Numbered from the stretch's first letter, positions 17,444 to 27,352 are shown. The stretch is 64,000 nucleotides of DNA from Ponticaulis sp. (GCA_002692725.1 NZLU01000039.1:310001-374000), one strand, 5' to 3'. Numbers and translations: made by a program. The notes: generated by a model not told the origin, from the sequence alone.

Positions 17444-18748
17444 TCAGGCGGTTGAGGCAATCTCCAGAATGGCCGCGCGGAGGGCGTCAACGTCTGATGG
17501 CGTGTTGAAATAGCTTGGGGCGACGCGGACACAGGCTCCATGCGCCAGGCCTGTGCGATGAACTGTAAAGATTCCAAACTCGTCCAGAAATCGTTTCGCT
17601 AGCGAAATGTTCTCTTCGGGGCTGGTTTTGCCGGTCAGGCGGAAGCTGGTTATGCCGCCATGCATAGTGGGATCGTTCGGTGTGAGAATGTCCACGCCCG
17701 GGTGATCGCGAAGGGGCTCAGCCCAGAGACCGCGAAGGTATTTGAGGCGTGCATCCTTGTTGGCCACACCAATCGCATCGTGAAAGTCGATCACAGATGG
17801 CAGGGTGAGGAAGGCCGCGAAATTGACGGTGCCGGAGTGAATCCGTGACCGGATGGCCGGGTCAGTTGGGCCTTCTCCCATATAGGGATCAATGGCTTCG
17901 AGGCGGTCGCGGCGGATATAGGCCAACCCGATGCCGATGGGCGCGCCGACCCATTTATGCATGTTGATGCCGACAAATGGGGCTTTGAGGTCCGGGATTT
18001 TGAAATCGATCTGACCGAATGAATGCGCCGCATCACAGATGACGTCGACGCCGCGCGCTTCGGCCATTTCGGTGATTTCGGCCATCGGTATGGCAAGCCC
18101 TGTGCGGTGTCCGACATGTGTGGTGAGCAAGAGTTTGACCTTCGGATTGGCCTCGAGCGCGGCCTCATAGGCTGCGAGCACGCTTTCGCGTGTGGCCGGT
18201 TCGGGCATGTTGAACTTGATGACGTCAACGCCGCGACGCTCTTTCAACCAGGTCATGGCGGAGACCATTGAGGGATAATCAAGGTCGCAATACATGACCG
18301 TATCGCCGGGGCCGAGCTTGTTATAGCCGCCAATCAGCGCCTGGAGGGCTTCGGTTGCGCCACGGGTGAAGACGATTTCGTCGGGCGAGACGCCGAGCAG
18401 ATTTGCGGTTTGCTGCAGGATGGGCTGCATGTCCGGCCAGTAATCGCGGCGCTGATAATAGGAGCTTTCCCGGTTCACCATTTCGGTATTTGCGAAATAC
18501 TCAGCCTGAACCGGTTTGGACATGACGCCCCAATTGGCATTTTCGAGCTGGATGATGTCCGCCGGTTTGTCGTACTGATCAGCGACCGACTTCCAGAAGG
18601 CTTCGTCTCGCGCGCGTTCCTGCGGGGTGAGGGTGGAGTCGGAGGCGGGAAACCCTGAGCTGACACTGGCTAGACGGTTCGTGCAGCCGGTGAGTGACAG
18701 ACTTCCGGCCAGACCCAGACCAAGCGTGCTGCGACGTGAGATCTCCAT
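17444..18748 (-). CDS. Exported (Tat, lipoprotein) class V aminotransferase-fold PLP enzyme
   Basis: A 434-residue protein starting at the ATG at 18748 behind GGAGGGGCGA. The N-terminus has a twin-arginine signal (SRRSTLGLGLAG) ending in the lipobox SLTGC, so it is predicted to be exported folded and lipid-anchored. The body is a class V PLP fold related to isopenicillin-N epimerase/cysteine desulfurase-like enzymes: TRGATEALQALIGGY, THVGHRTG, CDAAHSFGQ and NMHKWVGAP, in which the Lys should bind PLP. Export through Tat fits a cofactor-loaded enzyme. Substrate unknown. Confidence 0.86.
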   Translation of the reverse strand: MEISRRSTLGLGLAGSLSLTGCTNRLASVSSGFPASDSTLTPQERARDEAFWKSVADQYDKPADIIQLENANWGVMSKPVQAEYFANTEMVNRESSYYQRRDYWPDMQPILQQTANLLGVSPDEIVFTRGATEALQALIGGYNKLGPGDTVMYCDLDYPSMVSAMTWLKERRGVDVIKFNMPEPATRESVLAAYEAALEANPKVKLLLTTHVGHRTGLAIPMAEITEMAEARGVDVICDAAHSFGQIDFKIPDLKAPFVGINMHKWVGAPIGIGLAYIRRDRLEAIDPYMGEGPTDPAIRSRIHSGTVNFAAFLTLPSVIDFHDAIGVANKDARLKYLRGLWAEPLRDHPGVDILTPNDPTMHGGITSFRLTGKTSPEENISLAKRFLDEFGIFTVHRTGLAHGACVRVAPSYFNTPSDVDALRAAILEIASTA

Positions 18749-18931
18749 TCGCCCCTCCAGAATACAAGAAAAGTTACAGTGTAACTTTCTGATCATTTGA
18801 AGAATGTCCACCGCTTATGCGGTCTGGGAGCTTGAAAGTTCAGAGTGCAAAGCATGCGAGCACTGATGCACGGGTTTTGATAGGGGTGGAATTTAACCCT
18901 ATATTTACCAAACTTAACCAGATGTGAGCGC

Positions 18932-19393
18932 ATGAAATGGCAAACATGGCTCTATATTCTGGCAGTTGCGGTTGCGGCGTTTGCAGCATCTGCGACCGAC
19001 ATTTTCGAACCGCCTGAGCGGGCGGACAACGTCTATTGGTCGGACGGGGATAGCGGTCGACTGGATGGCGAGAAATTCAGGCTGGCGAATGTTGACGCCC
19101 CGGAAAAAGGCGGTGTCGGCGCGATTGGCGGCGCAAAGTGCGAGAAGGAACGCGAACGCGCCTTTGCGGCCAAGGAATTCATTGTTGAGCTGACGCGCAA
19201 TGCGGATGTTCGGATTTCGCGATCCTACGGCATGGATAAATATGACCGGGAGGTCGTGGATATCTCGGTTGACGGTCAGGATCTGGCTGCGATTGGTCTC
19301 GACGCCGGCATCTATAAGCCCTGGCCACACAAGGGTCAGCGCGCGCTGACCCGCAAGCCAGACTGGTGCGGGGTAATGGTGGCCGCGCGCTAG
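18932..19393 (+). CDS. Secreted thermonuclease-like (SNase) protein
   Basis: A 153-residue protein with an N-terminal hydrophobic signal (about 1-21). The SNase core shows FRLANVDAPE, supplying the catalytic Arg and calcium-binding Asp of the family, and DKYDREVVDI, supplying the second catalytic Arg. Shorter at the C-terminus than the Staphylococcus enzyme, as usual for alphaproteobacterial relatives. Likely a periplasmic or secreted nuclease. Its last four bases overlap the end of the convergent BrkB gene. Confidence 0.83.
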   Translation: MKWQTWLYILAVAVAAFAASATDIFEPPERADNVYWSDGDSGRLDGEKFRLANVDAPEKGGVGAIGGAKCEKERERAFAAKEFIVELTRNADVRISRSYGMDKYDREVVDISVDGQDLAAIGLDAGIYKPWPHKGQRALTRKPDWCGVMVAAR

Positions 19394-20436
19394 AGCCGGC
19401 TGCCCTCAGGTCGTGCATTTTCATCATGGCTGATGCCGGGCCGCAGGGCGACGGTGTCGGCGGCGACCGCGCCCCGATTGCCAAGCGCTTCTGGGGCGCC
19501 CGTGGTTGTATCGCGGATCACTTCGCGTTCCAGCTCCGAATTCAGCTCAGCGCCCAGGAGAACGATCAGGAAGGTCCAGTTCAGCCATAAGAGCAGAACG
19601 ACAATGGCACCGAACGAGCCGTAAAGCGCATCGAAATTGGCAAAGTTCGCAACATAAAGCGCGAAGAGACCGGACGCGACGAGCCAGGCAATGGTGGCGA
19701 ACACAGATCCCGGCAGCACCCAGTTCCAGCGCGCAAGCTCCCGCGATGGCGCCAGGCGATAAAGAATGGTGATTGCTGCCAGAAAGACGAGCGCCAGAAG
19801 CGGCCAGCGTAGCAGAATGAGCGTGCGTTCGAGATCTGTGTCCAGCCCCAGATAACTGAGCATTATCGGGAGCAGGGTGAGGATGAACTGAACCAGCACA
19901 AAGCCCAGAATGGTTGCCAGTGTGAAGCCGAATATACTGAGATTTAGCGTGATGAAGCCGCGGCTTTCTTTTTCGTCATAGACGATGTTCAGTGCACGGA
20001 GCGTGGCCTTCACGGCATTGGATGTACTCCACCAGGCGACGCCTAGCGCGACAAGAATTCCGACGCCGAGCTCGTGATCAACAGCCGAAGCGAGTTCGGT
20101 GATCCGCTCTTCGATCATTGTTGCGGCATCACCTGGAAGAACTGCGAGGAAGGGACCGAGATTGCGGGCTGCCTCTGACGGGTCGGAGAGCAGGCCGTAG
20201 AGGAGGATGATCACAGTGATGGCGGGCAAAAGCGCCAGCAATGTGAAAAACGCACACCCCGCCGCAACGATGGTGAGATGGTCTTTGCCGAACTGACCTG
20301 GAACGCGTTTCAGCACACGCCACCAGGCCGATTTCGGCAAGGAGAACGGACTGCCTGCGGTCGTCAGCTCGTTTTGGCGCTGAACGTGCGATGGATACAC
20401 CGCCTGTTCCGAAATGTTTTTGCTCTTCCCTGACAT
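19390..20436 (-). CDS. YihY/BrkB family inner-membrane protein
   Basis: A 348-residue membrane protein with about six hydrophobic segments. The family signatures are present: AAGCAFFTLLALLPAI near the first helix, AWWSTSNAVKATLRALNIVYDE, and ASGLFALYVANFANFDALYGSFGAIVVLLLWL. Family members were once called ribonuclease BN or virulence factor BrkB; the real function is uncertain, possibly transport. Cytoplasmic polar tails lie at both ends. It is separated from the upstream putP gene by a strong terminator. Confidence 0.9.
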   Translation of the reverse strand: MSGKSKNISEQAVYPSHVQRQNELTTAGSPFSLPKSAWWRVLKRVPGQFGKDHLTIVAAGCAFFTLLALLPAITVIILLYGLLSDPSEAARNLGPFLAVLPGDAATMIEERITELASAVDHELGVGILVALGVAWWSTSNAVKATLRALNIVYDEKESRGFITLNLSIFGFTLATILGFVLVQFILTLLPIMLSYLGLDTDLERTLILLRWPLLALVFLAAITILYRLAPSRELARWNWVLPGSVFATIAWLVASGLFALYVANFANFDALYGSFGAIVVLLLWLNWTFLIVLLGAELNSELEREVIRDTTTGAPEALGNRGAVAADTVALRPGISHDENARPEGSRL

Positions 20437-20486
20437 TCTGAGGAAGCAACGCGCCGGAAGTGTGAAGGTTCACATGCCTGTAAAAG

Positions 20487-20519
20487 AAAAACCCCTTCTG
20501 AGGGCCAGAAGGGGTTTTT
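20487..20519. terminator. Strong bidirectional terminator
   Basis: AAAAACCCCTTCTG and its exact complement CAGAAGGGGTTTTT form a 14-bp stem with a 5-base loop, with A tracts on one side and T tracts on the other. It ends the leftward putP transcript and insulates the BrkB gene. Confidence 0.92.
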
Positions 20520-20545
20520 GCGGTGTTGTGATCAGGCAGGGACGA

Positions 20546-22117
20546 TCAGATGATCGACCCAATGCCCTTGCCATGGACTTCATCCATAGTGGTCTCCATG
20601 GAGTCGAACTCTGACAGCACGGCCTCGGATGGCTTGCTGGTCGCCATGCTGGCAATCACGCCAGCCAGTGTCGAGAAGATGAAGCCAGGGATCATTGCGT
20701 AGATCAGGCTTTCGAGCGGCGCGCCATCCAGCACGGGCACATAGAGCCAGAAGAGCACGGTGAGTGCGCCGACGATCATGGAGGCGAGTGCGCCCCATTT
20801 TGTATAGCCGCGCCAGAACAGCATCAGAATGACCATCGGGCCGAATGCCGAGCCGAAGCCAGCCCAGGCATTGGAGACCAGGCCAAGAATGGAGCTGTCC
20901 GGATCCCAGGCAAGCGCAATGGCCACGATGGACACGCCGACCGTGGCGAGGCGACCAATGGTGACGAGAAGGCCTTGCGGGGCGTCCTTGTTCACAAAGG
21001 TCTTGTAGATGTCCTCGGTCAGCGAGCTGGACGACACCAGCAACTGTGAGGAAATGGTGGACATGATGGCCGCCAGAATGGCTGCCAGAAGGAAGCCGGA
21101 GATCAGCGGATGGAAGAGCGTCTGTGAGAGCAGAATGAAGATGGTTTCATTGTCTCGGAGCGCGTCCTGAATGCTGTTCTCATTGACATAAGCGACGCCA
21201 ACAATGCCGACGAGGACTGCGCCGATGACCGTGACGAGCATCCAGCTCATGCCGATATAGCGGGCTGTGGCAATATCTTTCAGAGACCGGATGGCCATGA
21301 AACGAACAATGATGTGCGGCTGGCCAAAATAGCCCAGCCCCCAGGCCATGAGCGACAGGAAGCCGATAAAGGTCATGCCGTCGAACCAGTTGAAGAAGCC
21401 AGCCCGGGTTGGGCCGTCTGACCCGTCAATGTCAGTGAAAGGCGGCGCTGTGTTCACCGTTTCGGAAATAGCGCCCAGATCACCATTGAAGTGCATATAG
21501 CAGACGATTGGCACAAGGATAAGCGCCAGGAACATGATGCAGCCCTGCACAAAGTCTGTGAGGGAAACTGCCAGGAAGCCGCCCACCACAGTGTAGGCAA
21601 GCACCACGCCCGCCGTGACAAAGAGGCCCATCTGATAATTCATGCCAAAGCTCTCAGCGAAGAGCTTGCCGCCAGAGACAATGCCGGCAGAGGTGTAAAC
21701 GGTGAAGAACACGATGATCACCAGCGCCGAGATCAGACGGAGTAGGTGAGAATTGTCTTTGAACCTGTTTTCGAAGAAATCGGGCAGCGTGATCGAATCG
21801 TCCGCGATTTCTGTATAGATGCGAAGCCGCGGTGCGACGAACCGATAATTGAGATAGGCGCCGATGGTGAGGCCAACGGCGATCCAGGCCTGACCGACAC
21901 CGGCCAGATAGACCGCTCCGGGAAGGCCCATCAGCATCCAGCCTGACATATCAGATGCACCTGCGGAGAGTGCGCCCACGGCTGGGTGGAGCTTCCGCCC
22001 GCCAAGCATGTATTCATTCAGGTCTGATGTGGATTCCTTATAGGCGTAGAGCCCGATGCCAAGCATCAGGAGAAAATACGCGCCGAGCGAAATCATCTCA
22101 TAAAGGTTGATCGACAT
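20546..22117 (-). CDS. putP: Sodium/proline symporter
   Basis: A 523-residue SSS-family transporter with about 13 membrane helices. The N-terminus FLLMLGIGLYAYKESTSDLN, LGGRKLHPAVGALSAGASDMSGW and the later AAILAAIMSTISSQLLVSSS match PutP signatures, including the helix-9 Ser/Thr-rich sodium site. It imports proline with Na+, for use as a nutrient or compatible solute. It lies downstream of proC-proA on the same strand but behind a terminator, so it probably has its own promoter. Together with the proline biosynthesis genes it forms a proline-supply block. Confidence 0.94.
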   Translation of the reverse strand: MSINLYEMISLGAYFLLMLGIGLYAYKESTSDLNEYMLGGRKLHPAVGALSAGASDMSGWMLMGLPGAVYLAGVGQAWIAVGLTIGAYLNYRFVAPRLRIYTEIADDSITLPDFFENRFKDNSHLLRLISALVIIVFFTVYTSAGIVSGGKLFAESFGMNYQMGLFVTAGVVLAYTVVGGFLAVSLTDFVQGCIMFLALILVPIVCYMHFNGDLGAISETVNTAPPFTDIDGSDGPTRAGFFNWFDGMTFIGFLSLMAWGLGYFGQPHIIVRFMAIRSLKDIATARYIGMSWMLVTVIGAVLVGIVGVAYVNENSIQDALRDNETIFILLSQTLFHPLISGFLLAAILAAIMSTISSQLLVSSSSLTEDIYKTFVNKDAPQGLLVTIGRLATVGVSIVAIALAWDPDSSILGLVSNAWAGFGSAFGPMVILMLFWRGYTKWGALASMIVGALTVLFWLYVPVLDGAPLESLIYAMIPGFIFSTLAGVIASMATSKPSEAVLSEFDSMETTMDEVHGKGIGSII

Positions 22118-22160
22118 TTGGTTTCATTCTGCCTCTTGTCGTTTCGTGGAATGGGTGAAG

Positions 22161-22185
22161 AAAAGGGCGCTTGCGGCGCCCTTTT
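22161..22185. terminator. Bidirectional terminator after proA
   Basis: AAAAGGGCGC and GCGCCCTTTT form a perfect 10-bp stem with a 5-base loop; on the minus strand it is followed by CTTC. It lies 20 bases past proA. Confidence 0.87.
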
Positions 22186-22204
22186 AAGCTTGTGAGCTTG
22201 TCTG

Positions 22205-23470
22205 TTATGGGCGGATCTGACCGCTACCATGCACCAGATATTTGAAACTGGTCAGCTGTTCGAGACCAACCGGACCACGCGCATGCATTTTGCCCGTGGC
22301 GATGCCAATTTCAGCGCCCATGCCAAATTCACCACCATCGGCAAACTGCGTTGACGCATTATGCATGACGATGGCGGAGTCGATTTCGGTCTGAAACCGG
22401 CGCACAGCTGCTTCATCTTCGGCGATGATCGAGTCTGTGTGGGCAGATGAGTGCGCTTTGACGTGCGCGATGGCGTCATCCAGCCCGTCAACAATCTTCA
22501 CCGACAGGATGGCGTCGAGATATTCGGTGTGAAAATCCTGCGGCGTCGCCGCAATGACGCGGGAGTCGATGGCCTGGGCGGCCTCATCCCCCCGGAATTC
22601 GCATTCCGGCATGTTGTCGAGGAGTTTCGGAAGCACATCGGATGCGACAGATTTGTCGATGACCAGGCTTTCGGTTGCGCCACAAACGCCGAGACGACGG
22701 AGTTTTGCATTGCGGACAATGTCTACAGCCTTTTGAAGGTCCGCAGACTGATGAATGTAAACATGGCAATTGCCGTCGAGGTGCAGAAGCGTTGGCACAG
22801 AGGCTTGATCGCGCACAAGTTCAACGAGGCCACGGCCGCCGCGCGGAATGACAAGGTCAACATACTCATCACACTGAAGTAGTGCGGTGACGGCCTGACG
22901 ATCGGCGATGCCAATGGTCTGGACCGCATGCTCTGGCAGGCCCGCAGCCTTCAGGCCACGCGCGAGGCAGTCGACAATCACTTTGGTGGAGTGACGGCTG
23001 TCGGACCCGCCGCGCAGGATGACCGCATTGCCTGATTTGAGGCAAAGCGCACTGGCATCGGAGCCAACATTCGGGCGGGATTCGTAAATCATGCCGATCA
23101 CGCCGAGTGGCACGGCCACGCGCTCGATCTTCAGCCCGTTCGGGCGGTTGAATTCCGCCAGCTTCCGGCCGACAGGGTCGGGCAGGTCCGCAATGTCCTC
23201 CAGGGCTTTCGCCATACCTTCGATCCGCTCTTCATTGAGCATGAGGCGGTCGATGAAGCTGTCTGGCTTGCCGGCTTCCCGGGCATATTCAACGTCTTTT
23301 TGGTTCTCCGCGATCAGCTCAGCGCTGGCTGCGCGAAGATTGGCGGCGCCTTCCATCAGCGCCTTGTTTTTCTGCTCTGTCGAGGCTGACAACAGCGCGC
23401 CGGCCGCAGCCTTGGCGCGTTGTCCGAGATCCTCGACATAGGCAATAATTTTCTGGTCAAGCGTACTCAT
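22205..23470 (-). CDS. proA: Gamma-glutamyl phosphate reductase
   Basis: A 421-residue NADPH-dependent aldehyde-dehydrogenase-fold enzyme making glutamate-5-semialdehyde, the second step of proline synthesis. Signatures: [29 protein letters not shown] and [16 protein letters not shown], the last containing the catalytic Cys. The start is supported by AAGGACTGAT upstream. Full family length. It lies 42 bases after proC on the same strand, forming proC-proA; proB is transcribed divergently. Confidence 0.96.
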   Translation of the reverse strand: MSTLDQKIIAYVEDLGQRAKAAAGALLSASTEQKNKALMEGAANLRAASAELIAENQKDVEYAREAGKPDSFIDRLMLNEERIEGMAKALEDIADLPDPVGRKLAEFNRPNGLKIERVAVPLGVIGMIYESRPNVGSDASALCLKSGNAVILRGGSDSRHSTKVIVDCLARGLKAAGLPEHAVQTIGIADRQAVTALLQCDEYVDLVIPRGGRGLVELVRDQASVPTLLHLDGNCHVYIHQSADLQKAVDIVRNAKLRRLGVCGATESLVIDKSVASDVLPKLLDNMPECEFRGDEAAQAIDSRVIAATPQDFHTEYLDAILSVKIVDGLDDAIAHVKAHSSAHTDSIIAEDEAAVRRFQTEIDSAIVMHNASTQFADGGEFGMGAEIGIATGKMHARGPVGLEQLTSFKYLVHGSGQIRP

Positions 23471-23512
23471 ATCAGTCCTTGCCGTGTGGGTTTATGTTCA
23501 GTTTAACAAAAA

Positions 23513-24322
23513 TCAGCGGAGTTCTACAGCCCGCTTATAGGCTGCATCGACGGTGCTGTTCAAAAGACCGCCGAGCACATCGTCAGCCATGAGTTGTTCG
23601 AGGCCTGCGAGGGTGACACCTTTCTTGCTGGTCACCGCATTGCGCATATCCTCCAAAGAACCGCCGTTTTCATCGGCCATTCCGGCCGCGCCGTAAAACG
23701 TGCCGACGGACAACATACGGGCTTCCTCTTCGCTGAATCCGAGCGTCATGGCCGATTTCGCGAACAGGCGCATGATTTCGAAGACATAGCCCGGGCCGGA
23801 CCCCGCAATCGCGGTAAAGCGGTCCATCTTGTCTTCGTCATCAAGCCAGATGAAGGATCCATTCTCACTGGAAAGGGTCTCGATCAGGGCTTTGTCTTCA
23901 GCCGTGCAGACATCGTTGGCATACAGACCGAGCAGGCCGAGCTTCACAGAGGCTGGCATGTTCGGCATCATCCGAACAATCGCCCGCTCGCCCATAATGG
24001 ATTGCAGGGTTTGCATGCTCGTGCCCGCCGCGATGGACAGGACAAGCCCGGCAGAGCCAACGGTTTCGGTCGCGTTTGACATGACGTCGGCGATCATTTG
24101 CGGCTTTACCGCGACGATGATCAGATCATAAGCGCCTTCGACCGTGTCGAGGCTTTTATGGACGTCCACATCTGCGATCTGGGGTTCGGCTGGGTCGACG
24201 ACGGTGAAGCTGACGTCGGCGGCTTTTTTCCACCCGGAGATTAATGCCTGGCCCATATTCCCGCAGCCAAACATCAGGGCGCGTGTTTTTACATTGGAAT
24301 TGGGAACGGTCTCACCACTCAT
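23513..24322 (-). CDS. proC: Pyrroline-5-carboxylate reductase
   Basis: A 269-residue enzyme for the last step of proline synthesis. The Rossmann motif LMFGCGNMGQALI is at the N-terminus, and GSGPGYVFEIM with LSVGTFYGAAGM match the C-terminal dimer domain. The ATG at 24322 is chosen because AAAGAGAGAAACCGA precedes it; a start seven codons upstream is possible. Transcribed divergently from proB, so 24323-24524 should contain the promoters of both arms. Confidence 0.95.
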   Translation of the reverse strand: MSGETVPNSNVKTRALMFGCGNMGQALISGWKKAADVSFTVVDPAEPQIADVDVHKSLDTVEGAYDLIIVAVKPQMIADVMSNATETVGSAGLVLSIAAGTSMQTLQSIMGERAIVRMMPNMPASVKLGLLGLYANDVCTAEDKALIETLSSENGSFIWLDDEDKMDRFTAIAGSGPGYVFEIMRLFAKSAMTLGFSEEEARMLSVGTFYGAAGMADENGGSLEDMRNAVTSKKGVTLAGLEQLMADDVLGGLLNSTVDAAYKRAVELR

Positions 24323-24524
24323 TCGGTTTCTCTCTTTCAACATAGCGCAGATATAGTTTGTATTCTAATTATTCCAACACTGGCTCGTACAGATAAGTTC
24401 CCGAGCTATATCAACAGGAATCGAATACACAGAGGTGAAAGAGATCAGAGAAGGCAATAGGTCAAGGCTTGAGTTGCTCATGCACCTTACCTAACTCTTG
24501 CGCAGAAGCTTTGAGGAGAAAGTA

Positions 24525-25685
24525 TTGGTTTCCGAAAATCGTATCGTGGTCAAAGTCGGGTCCAGCCTGCTCGTCAATGAGGAGATGCTGACCCCGTCCT
24601 ATGCATTCATCCATGGCCTGTTGGGCGACATCGCAACCCTGCGAGAGCAGGGCAAGGAAGTGGTTCTGACCTCTTCTGGATCGGTGGCGCTGGGCCTGGG
24701 CTTGCTGAAGGCAGACCCGAAAACGGCGGGGGTCCAGGAGAAACAGGCCGCTGCGGCCTGTGGTCAACCGCTCTTGCTGAATGTGTATAAACAGATCGCG
24801 CTGGAATATGGATTTGATATCGCGCAGGTGCTGATCACGCTTGAGGATCTTGAGAACCGGCGCCGCTTCCTGAATACGCGGAACACGATCAACCGCCTGC
24901 TGGAGCGCGGCCTTCTGCCGATCGTAAATGAGAATGACACGGTGACCACAGAAGAAATTCGCGTTGGTGACAATGACCGTCTCGCCGCGAAAGTGGCCCA
25001 GATGCTTCAGGCGTCAAATCTCACGATTCTGACCAGTATCGATGGCCTGTACGATCGCAATCCCGAAGAGGAAGGGGCGCAATTCGTCGAGCGAGTCGAC
25101 GATGTGGCCGAGTATCTGGAGGTGACGAAATCAACCTCATCGCTCGGCTCTGGCGGCATGATGACCAAAATGCAGGCTGCAAATATGGCGCAGAATGCCG
25201 GGTGTACGACACTGATTGCCAAAGGTGAGATGGATCGGCCGATCACAGCTGTATTGAGCGGCGAGCGCCGGTGTACGGAATGTGTGGCGCAGACGGCACC
25301 GGCATCAAGCTGGTCGGTCTGGCTGACGGACAGGCTGTCCATGGCGGGCAGTATCATTGTGCGCTCCAACCCTGCGCGCGACATCCGATCTGGTGAGATT
25401 GGCGTGAAGGCCGGTGATGTGGTCTCCATGTCGGGTGATTTCCATAAGGGTGATGTGCTTCACGTCTTTGACGAAGACGGCAATGAAGTCGCGCGCGGCC
25501 TGACAAATTACGGGTCACAGGAGGCGTTAATTCTGGCGCGACACCCGGATCTGCCGTCCAAGGAGACGCTCGGCTATACGACCAGTGACGTGATCATCAA
25601 TCAGAAGAACCTCATCCTGCTGGAAGAGCACCATCTGAACTGGGATCAGCCGGAAGAAGATTTCCTCGATATTGAGCAGCCCTAG
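24525..25685 (+). CDS. proB: Glutamate 5-kinase with C-terminal PUA domain
   Basis: A 386-residue enzyme for the first, feedback-controlled step of proline synthesis. I select the TTG at 24525 because AGGAG lies six bases upstream and IVVKVGSSLLV follows shortly; an in-frame TTG at 24498 is poorer. The kinase domain shows LTSSGSVALG, IVNENDTVTTEEIRVGDND and GSGGMMTKMQAA; residues about 280-365 form the PUA domain. It converges with the MarR gene, their ends three bases apart. Confidence 0.94.
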   Translation: MVSENRIVVKVGSSLLVNEEMLTPSYAFIHGLLGDIATLREQGKEVVLTSSGSVALGLGLLKADPKTAGVQEKQAAAACGQPLLLNVYKQIALEYGFDIAQVLITLEDLENRRRFLNTRNTINRLLERGLLPIVNENDTVTTEEIRVGDNDRLAAKVAQMLQASNLTILTSIDGLYDRNPEEEGAQFVERVDDVAEYLEVTKSTSSLGSGGMMTKMQAANMAQNAGCTTLIAKGEMDRPITAVLSGERRCTECVAQTAPASSWSVWLTDRLSMAGSIIVRSNPARDIRSGEIGVKAGDVVSMSGDFHKGDVLHVFDEDGNEVARGLTNYGSQEALILARHPDLPSKETLGYTTSDVIINQKNLILLEEHHLNWDQPEEDFLDIEQP

Positions 25686-25688
25686 GGC

Positions 25689-26165
25689 TTAGCTCTCATC
25701 CTTCAAATCGCCCAGTTCGAGAATTGGCGCGGCATCCAGATCTTCAGCATTCATCATCTCGGCGATTCGCTGAATGCTGGAGATTAATTGGTGCCGCTCC
25801 CAATCTTTCAGGGAATAAAATTCTTCTATAAAGCCCGACTGAAGTAATTCGGGGGCGGATTTTGCCTTTGCAGCGCCCTCAGTTGTGAGTTGAAGTTTGA
25901 TGACCCGGCGGTCAGATTCGCTTCGCACACGAAGGATCAGGCCCGCCTTTTCGAGCCGGTCGACAATGCTTGTGACGGTGGCCTGAGAGAGATGCACTGC
26001 TTTCGCGACACTTGAGGGCGTGGCGCGGTCCTGGCTCTGTAATTCCTCGAGCACGAGCAATTGTGGCCCGGTCAGCCCTGTCTCGCGCATGAGTTTCTTG
26101 GAATGAAGATCGATCGCCCGTGTGATCCGACGCAGGGCAATCAGGACATCCTGATGTTCTGACAT
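25689..26165 (-). CDS. MarR-family regulator, EctR-like
   Basis: A 158-residue winged-helix dimer regulator. The N-terminal helix ALRRITRAIDLHSKKL, the recognition region LSQATVTSIVDRLEKAGLILR, and the wing SESDRRVIKLQLT are clear. It resembles EctR-type MarR proteins that regulate osmolyte genes (by pattern and by the proline neighbourhood, inference). A paralogue sharing the same C-terminal ending style (AAPILELGDL versus AAAILDLSNL) lies at 46901. It converges with proB. Its target is not evident. Confidence 0.85.
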   Translation of the reverse strand: MSEHQDVLIALRRITRAIDLHSKKLMRETGLTGPQLLVLEELQSQDRATPSSVAKAVHLSQATVTSIVDRLEKAGLILRVRSESDRRVIKLQLTTEGAAKAKSAPELLQSGFIEEFYSLKDWERHQLISSIQRIAEMMNAEDLDAAPILELGDLKDES

Positions 26166-26335
26166 GTCATCAAAATAAATCGGTCGCGTGAAATTACAAT
26201 TACCGGAGGCATGGATTGGACCGGGAAAGTTTGCCAGAAATTGGCAACCAAAGCGGCCAACCTTCTAATGGCTGAATTGAAAAGGTCGGGAATCACGTAT
26301 GCTGTGCTAATCGAGCGACTGTAAGGCATTGGCGT

Positions 26336-27352
26336 ATGCGAGAAGGAAGTGAACATTCGGGGAAAGCTGAGTCGTGGAAAGTTTACCGCTGCGTTCTTGC
26401 TGCAATGCTTTTCGGTTGTTGGCTCGCGGCAAATTCACCTGGATTAGCCCAAACTCAAAACGATGAGATAAAAGCAGTTGATACACCACAAGAGACCAAT
26501 ACCAACGCCCCCGATGAGGATGATGTACACCTTGCTCCTTATCCAGAAGCCGCGCTTTCGCCAGAACCACCAGCCGCAAAGGTAGCTCCAGAAAACAGAC
26601 CCGAAAACTCCCAAGAAAATAAGCACGAGCAATATCCATGGCTGTTTCTCAGCGATGGAGGTGCGCAGTGGGGAATGTTTGTTTTCAGCCTCTTGGCCTT
26701 GCTTCTAAGCGTTTATGTGGCATGCCTTTTGAAGCAAACGCTTAAAGTGAACCGTAGCATGTTCGCCTCCATGCGGCGGGCTGACAAGGCAGCTTGGGCG
26801 GGAGTACGAACGAACCAAAAGATCGGTCAAGAGCAGACCCGTGCTCACGTTGCGATCACTTTTATTAAAGTAGACGACGCCTTCCGAAGTGATGGAGCAT
26901 GTACGCTCTCTGTGGGTCTGCTGAATGGAGGAGCAACCCCTTCCTACCGCCATTTCATAAAATTTCGAGGCTATGTGTGGAGCGGCCCACGGACGAAGTC
27001 CGAAGTGATAGAGATAGAGGATTTTCATATCGGGGAAGATGTCCGAAAGTTTATTCTGCCTGAAGCCGCCAAATCCCTCAAACATGAAGCGATTGTTCGA
27101 GGAGGCGAAATTGACAGGATTCTGAAAGAACAAATGGACAACTGGATTTCTTGTGGAAGGTGCGAGCAGCGGAAGCCAGAGATTCAAATCATAGGGGAAC
27201 TTAGTTATTTGGACGCCTTCGGCGACATCCATCTGGTAGAGTTCGAATATAGATTCCCAGAATATCTGCTGGCCTCGGTCGGAAAAGTGGATTCTGTTGA
27301 CATCGTAAGAATTGCTAAAGCAGAACAATGGCCAAACCAACCCCAAGACTAA
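26336..27352 (+). CDS. Membrane protein of unknown function
   Basis: A 338-residue protein of no family I recognise. Residues about 18-38 are a signal-like hydrophobic stretch ending LAQ, then a Pro/Glu-rich linker to about 100. A transmembrane helix follows at about 112-132 (MFVFSLLALLLSVYVACLL), and a 200-residue C-terminal domain carries HVAITFIKVDDAF and CGRCEQRKPEIQI. The layout resembles membrane-anchored proteins with a cytoplasmic beta-rich domain. Base composition is less GC-rich than its neighbours, hinting at transfer. A 219-codon opposite frame also exists; the plus strand is preferred for its plausible topology. Confidence 0.55.
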   Translation: MREGSEHSGKAESWKVYRCVLAAMLFGCWLAANSPGLAQTQNDEIKAVDTPQETNTNAPDEDDVHLAPYPEAALSPEPPAAKVAPENRPENSQENKHEQYPWLFLSDGGAQWGMFVFSLLALLLSVYVACLLKQTLKVNRSMFASMRRADKAAWAGVRTNQKIGQEQTRAHVAITFIKVDDAFRSDGACTLSVGLLNGGATPSYRHFIKFRGYVWSGPRTKSEVIEIEDFHIGEDVRKFILPEAAKSLKHEAIVRGGEIDRILKEQMDNWISCGRCEQRKPEIQIIGELSYLDAFGDIHLVEFEYRFPEYLLASVGKVDSVDIVRIAKAEQWPNQPQD

